Positions 13,755 to 14,403 of a DNA stretch of 14,403 nt are shown piece by piece. The position numbers were made by a program, and so were the translations under genes. Position 1 is the stretch's first letter, and each line of letters starts with the position of its first letter. This stretch comes from Enterobacteriaceae bacterium UBA3516 (GTDB taxonomy: Bacteria > Pseudomonadota > Gammaproteobacteria > Enterobacterales > Enterobacteriaceae). The stretch covers positions 1-14,403 of the forward strand of contig DFPL01000218.1 in NCBI GenBank assembly GCA_002377245.1. Reading direction: 5' to 3'. Below the pieces are notes generated by a model. That model saw only the letters and a program-made list of their open reading frames with translations. It had not been told where the DNA came from and did no database searches.

Positions 13755-14375
13755 ATGGATCACATTGTTTATGTGGTGGACGACGACCATTCTGTCAGGC
13801 AGGCATTGGTCAACTTACTGAAAGCCGAGGATTATCGGGTTGCCGATTTTGCTTCAGCTGACGATTTTCTGGCACATCCCTTCTCGCCAACGCCCGGCTG
13901 CCTGATTCTGGATATGAATATGCCGAAAACGGGTGGCTTCGATGTGACTGAGGCGCTGACCCGCCTGGGCTATGTAATACCGGTGATTTTTCTCACTGGC
14001 TTCGGCACCATCCCCTTGTCAGTTAAAGCGATGAAAGCCGGGGCGTATGAATTTATGACCAAGCCTGCCGTTCCCGGTCTGTTGCTCCAGGCCGTTGCCG
14101 GGGCGCTCAAACTGGCAGAGCAGACGCTGGATGAATCTCAGGAAATTCAGACGTTAACCGCGCTGTATGACTCCCTGACGCCGCGAGAAAAAGAGGTCTT
14201 CCAGTTGGCGATTGGCGGTCTGCTCAACAAGCAAATCGCCACCGCGATGGGGGTGAGCGAGATTACGGCCAAAGTACATAAGAAGCGGGTGATGGAGAAG
14301 ATGCAGGTACGCGCCCTGACGGATCTCGTCAGGGCCGCCGACCGATTAAACATTCAAAAAACCCTCAGTCGTTGA
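13755..14375 (+). CDS. FixJ/NarL-type two-component response regulator (partner not in window)
   Basis: The 206-residue protein has an N-terminal receiver domain (about 1-120) and a C-terminal LuxR/GerE helix-turn-helix domain (about 140-200). The acidic pair is in YVVDDDH (Asp10/Asp11), the phospho-acceptor is Asp53 in ILDMNMP, the conserved Thr81 is in FLTGFG, and Lys103 is in TKPA. The DNA-binding domain reads LTPREKEVFQLAIGGLLNKQ and continues with the VSEITAKVHKKRVMEKM recognition region. All phosphorylation residues are present, so it should be controllable by a histidine kinase, but none is in the window. I start it at 13755 because AGGA lies upstream; an earlier start at 13725 lacks this. 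E. coli has sprT at this place. I do not recognise a named orthologue. Confidence 0.88.
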   Translation: MDHIVYVVDDDHSVRQALVNLLKAEDYRVADFASADDFLAHPFSPTPGCLILDMNMPKTGGFDVTEALTRLGYVIPVIFLTGFGTIPLSVKAMKAGAYEFMTKPAVPGLLLQAVAGALKLAEQTLDESQEIQTLTALYDSLTPREKEVFQLAIGGLLNKQIATAMGVSEITAKVHKKRVMEKMQVRALTDLVRAADRLNIQKTLSR

Positions 14376-14403
14376 GGTTTACCCTTCTTCACTATGCGTC
14401 GGC

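Overview
The window is enterobacterial chromosome, from a member of the Enterobacteriaceae in the Escherichia/Salmonella/Citrobacter/Enterobacter/Klebsiella group. I recognise nearly every protein as a full-length relative of an E. coli K-12 protein, and the order mscS - fbaA - pgk - epd - tktA - loiP - speA - yqgB - metK - galP follows E. coli K-12. I cannot name the genus from sequence alone. The sequence looks vertically inherited; I see no insertion sequences, tRNAs, phage genes or CRISPR arrays.

Layout. Positions 1-755 (minus) hold most of mscS, cut by the window edge. Positions 943-4354 (minus) hold the glycolytic operon epd-pgk-fbaA, with Cra-like and CRP-like sites upstream of epd and a terminator after fbaA. 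Positions 4672-6663 (minus) hold tktA with its own terminator and promoter. Positions 6945-7703 (plus) hold the outer-membrane lipoprotein protease loiP, convergent with speA (7751-9727, minus) across a strong shared hairpin. Upstream of speA is a long leader with yqgB and other possible small ORFs that overlap stop-to-start, plus terminator-like hairpins. metK (10510-11664, plus) follows, with MetJ boxes at its promoter, then galP (12057-13451, plus) with two GalR/GalS-type operators. The last gene (13755-14375, plus) is a FixJ/NarL-type response regulator behind a strong Fur box.

Themes. epd, pgk, fbaA and tktA join lower glycolysis to the non-oxidative pentose phosphate pathway; epd and tktA both handle erythrose 4-phosphate, which Epd sends towards pyridoxal phosphate. 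SpeA is a PLP enzyme making agmatine for putrescine synthesis. MetK makes S-adenosylmethionine, the aminopropyl donor precursor for spermidine, so two polyamine inputs are divergently transcribed. GalP imports galactose.

Differences from E. coli K-12: speB (agmatinase) is missing between loiP and speA; yggC/D/F/P and cmtAB are missing between epd and tktA; and a Fur-box-preceded response regulator sits where sprT would start. The part least explained by standard annotation is the speA leader (about 9720-10340, minus strand).

Non-coding stretches over 300 bases. 4355-4671 holds the epd regulatory region, an inverted repeat and the tktA terminator. 9864-10509 holds the speA leader and metK control region. 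11665-12056 holds the metK terminator and galP control region. 13452-13754 holds the galP hairpin, then AT-rich DNA with the Fur box.
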